Positions 5,550 to 6,503 of a stretch of 6,503 nt of DNA are shown piece by piece; position 1 is the first letter of the stretch, and each line of letters begins with the position of its first letter. The DNA is from Comamonadaceae bacterium UBA2237 (GTDB taxonomy: Bacteria > Pseudomonadota > Gammaproteobacteria > Burkholderiales > Burkholderiaceae_C). Location: positions 1-6,503 of the forward strand of contig DDYJ01000113.1 in NCBI GenBank assembly GCA_002347905.1, in the 5' to 3' direction. A model generated the notes under the pieces. It worked only from the letters and a program-made list of their open reading frames with translations. It did not search any database and had not been told where the DNA came from. Position numbers and translations under genes: made by a program.

Positions 5550-6503
5550 CTAAATGATCATGAGTGGCGCGATTTTTTGGTCAATCGCGCCAAATACGCT
5601 TTGGCCATCTGCGCCTTTGGCTTCGATACGAATGGTGTCGCCGTATTTCATGAATTCGGTGCTGGGTTTGCCGTCCAAGATGGTTTCAATCGCGCGTTTT
5701 TCTGCAATGCAGCTGTAGCCTTTGGGCCATTCTTTTTTGCCTTTGACTTCGATAGCCTGGTTGCTGACGGTGCCGCTTCCCACTACAGAGCCAGCGCGCA
5801 CATTGCGGGTTTTGCAAATGTGGGCAATGAGTTGGCCGAAGTGAAACGTCATCTCAGGCCCAGCCTCGCACATACCGACTTTGCGGCCATTCCAGGTGGA
5901 CTGCACAGTTAGGTTGAGTCGGCCGTTGTCCCATGCATCGCCAAATTCATCGAGTGTGACAGCGACGGGACTAAATGCGGTAGCAGGTTTGCTTTGCATG
6001 AATCCAAAGCCTTTTGCTAATTCGTTTGCGATTAAGTTGCGTAATGACACATCGTTAGCGAGCATGACTAATCGGATGCCTTCCAAGGCTTCATCTGGTG
6101 TCGATTGCATCGGTATATCACCGGTGATGACTGCAATCTCGGCTTCAAAGTCAATGCCGAAGTCTTCGCTGGCGCACACCACATCGTCTTGAGCGCCCAT
6201 AAAGTCGTCGCTACCGCCTTGGTACATCAGCGGGTCTTTGTAAAAGCTCTCAGGCACTTCAGCGCTGCGAGCTGCGCGCACCAATTCCACATGGTTGATG
6301 TAAGCGGAGCCATCGGCCCATTGGTAGGCGCGAGGTAGGGGCGCCATGCACATAGCAGGATCAAATGGAAATGCGTGCCGCGCTTTGCCTTGGTTGAGGG
6401 TTTCATACAAATCAACGAGTTGCGGCGCGATAAATCCCCAGTCGTCTAACGCTTGTTGCATTTTGTTGGCGATACCTGTTGCGTAATGTGCGGTGCTTAA
6501 ATC
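5550..6503 (-). CDS. Fumarylacetoacetate hydrolase family protein (partial, N-terminus beyond right edge)
   Basis: The frame stays open to base 6503 (317 visible codons), and the 14 codons before the first in-window ATG at 6461 encode DLSTAHYATGIANK, which belongs to the family. The true start is therefore outside the window, probably a few dozen codons upstream of 6461. Numbering from visible residue 1: DFEAE (118-122) gives Glu120 and Glu122, and LANDVSLR (148-155) gives Asp151; together these match the acidic ligands for the catalytic divalent cation. The C-terminal core has the glycine-rich GSVVGSGTVSNQ. Members cleave C-C bonds in acylpyruvate-type compounds; this roughly 330-residue group is often found with homogentisate and maleylacetoacetate genes, so a true fumarylacetoacetase of tyrosine breakdown is possible but unproven here. 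GC content is clearly higher than in the receptors. It has no obvious link to copper and is probably the resident gene next to which the copper cluster sits. Confidence 0.92.
   Translation of the reverse strand, partial: DLSTAHYATGIANKMQQALDDWGFIAPQLVDLYETLNQGKARHAFPFDPAMCMAPLPRAYQWADGSAYINHVELVRAARSAEVPESFYKDPLMYQGGSDDFMGAQDDVVCASEDFGIDFEAEIAVITGDIPMQSTPDEALEGIRLVMLANDVSLRNLIANELAKGFGFMQSKPATAFSPVAVTLDEFGDAWDNGRLNLTVQSTWNGRKVGMCEAGPEMTFHFGQLIAHICKTRNVRAGSVVGSGTVSNQAIEVKGKKEWPKGYSCIAEKRAIETILDGKPSTEFMKYGDTIRIEAKGADGQSVFGAIDQKIAPLMII
5565..5592. repeat. Perfect 10-bp inverted repeat at the hydrolase 3' end
   Basis: TGGCGCGATT (5565-5574) and AATCGCGCCA (5583-5592) are exact reverse complements around an 8-base loop. 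It lies inside the last codons of the hydrolase gene (GAIDQKIAP), 25 bases before the cruR start. On the minus strand no U-run follows, so it is not a standard terminator. It could form a stable mRNA hairpin that marks the hydrolase 3' end, or be a dyad site for a regulator. Confidence 0.6.

Noticed and set aside
5545..5584. Promoter for cruR using TTGACC (5584-5579) and TAGAAT (5552-5547, minus strand)
   Set aside because: The spacing of 26 bases is far outside the usual 16-18, and the expected start of transcription would fall at the cruR ATG.
5581..5695. Direct repeat TCAATCGCGC at 5581-5590 and 5686-5695 as a possible operator pair
   Set aside because: Both copies fall in codons for Ala-Ile-acidic in the hydrolase, so shared codon choice explains them. 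A spacing of 105 bases gives no further support.
5226..5912. Plus-strand open frames at 5226-5519 and 5520-5912
   Set aside because: They lie antisense to cruR and the hydrolase, have no recognisable motifs or ribosome sites, and are explained by the GC-rich coding frame on the other strand.
1..6503. Insertion sequences, tRNA genes, CRISPR repeats, intrinsic terminators
   Set aside because: I looked for transposase-like frames, terminal repeats, cloverleaf-like segments, regularly spaced repeats and hairpins followed by T-runs, and found none that I could support.

Overview
The window reads almost entirely on the minus strand: six tightly packed genes with no gap longer than about 95 bases. 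It is chromosomal DNA of a Gram-negative bacterium (two outer-membrane TonB-dependent receptors, periplasmic signal peptides). The fumarylacetoacetate-hydrolase-family protein at the right edge looks most like versions I know from Burkholderiales (Betaproteobacteria). That placement is recall, not a search result.

Layout in direction of transcription (right to left): (1) 6503-5550, a fumarylacetoacetate hydrolase family gene whose 5' end lies outside the window; (2) after 10 bases, 5539-5180, a 119-residue DUF2946 protein with a CxxC motif and a C-terminal R-G-P-P, the hallmarks of CruR, the copper-responsive upstream regulator described in Bordetella pertussis; (3) a 92-base leader (5179-5088) with two overlapping inverted repeats that can also pair in an alternative way; (4) 5087-2781, TonB-dependent receptor 1; (5) 2763-2224, a YcnI/DUF1775 copper-binding periplasmic protein; (6) 2213-1725, a PCu(A)C periplasmic copper chaperone; (7) 1680-1, TonB-dependent receptor 2, which has no ATG start, stays open for 560 codons and runs off the left edge.

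Genes 2 and 4-7 make a coherent copper operon. The receptors would bring a copper species across the outer membrane, and YcnI and PCu(A)C would take it up in the periplasm, probably for cytochrome oxidase assembly or homeostasis. The DUF2946 gene would act in cis as a copper sensor. By the CruR model, low copper keeps the ribosome arrested at R-G-P-P, which hides a Rho-loading region; high copper releases the arrest and lets Rho stop transcription before the receptor. The sequence fits: the last 140 bases of the DUF2946 message are strongly C-over-G biased (hand count 60 C to 27 G), as expected for a rut region.

The most interesting points are the CruR-type control of a cluster with two receptors plus YcnI and PCu(A)C, the placement of cruR only 10 bases behind a metabolic gene with no clear promoter or Shine-Dalgarno, a perfect 10-bp inverted repeat at that junction, and a drop in GC content at the cruR/receptor boundary.
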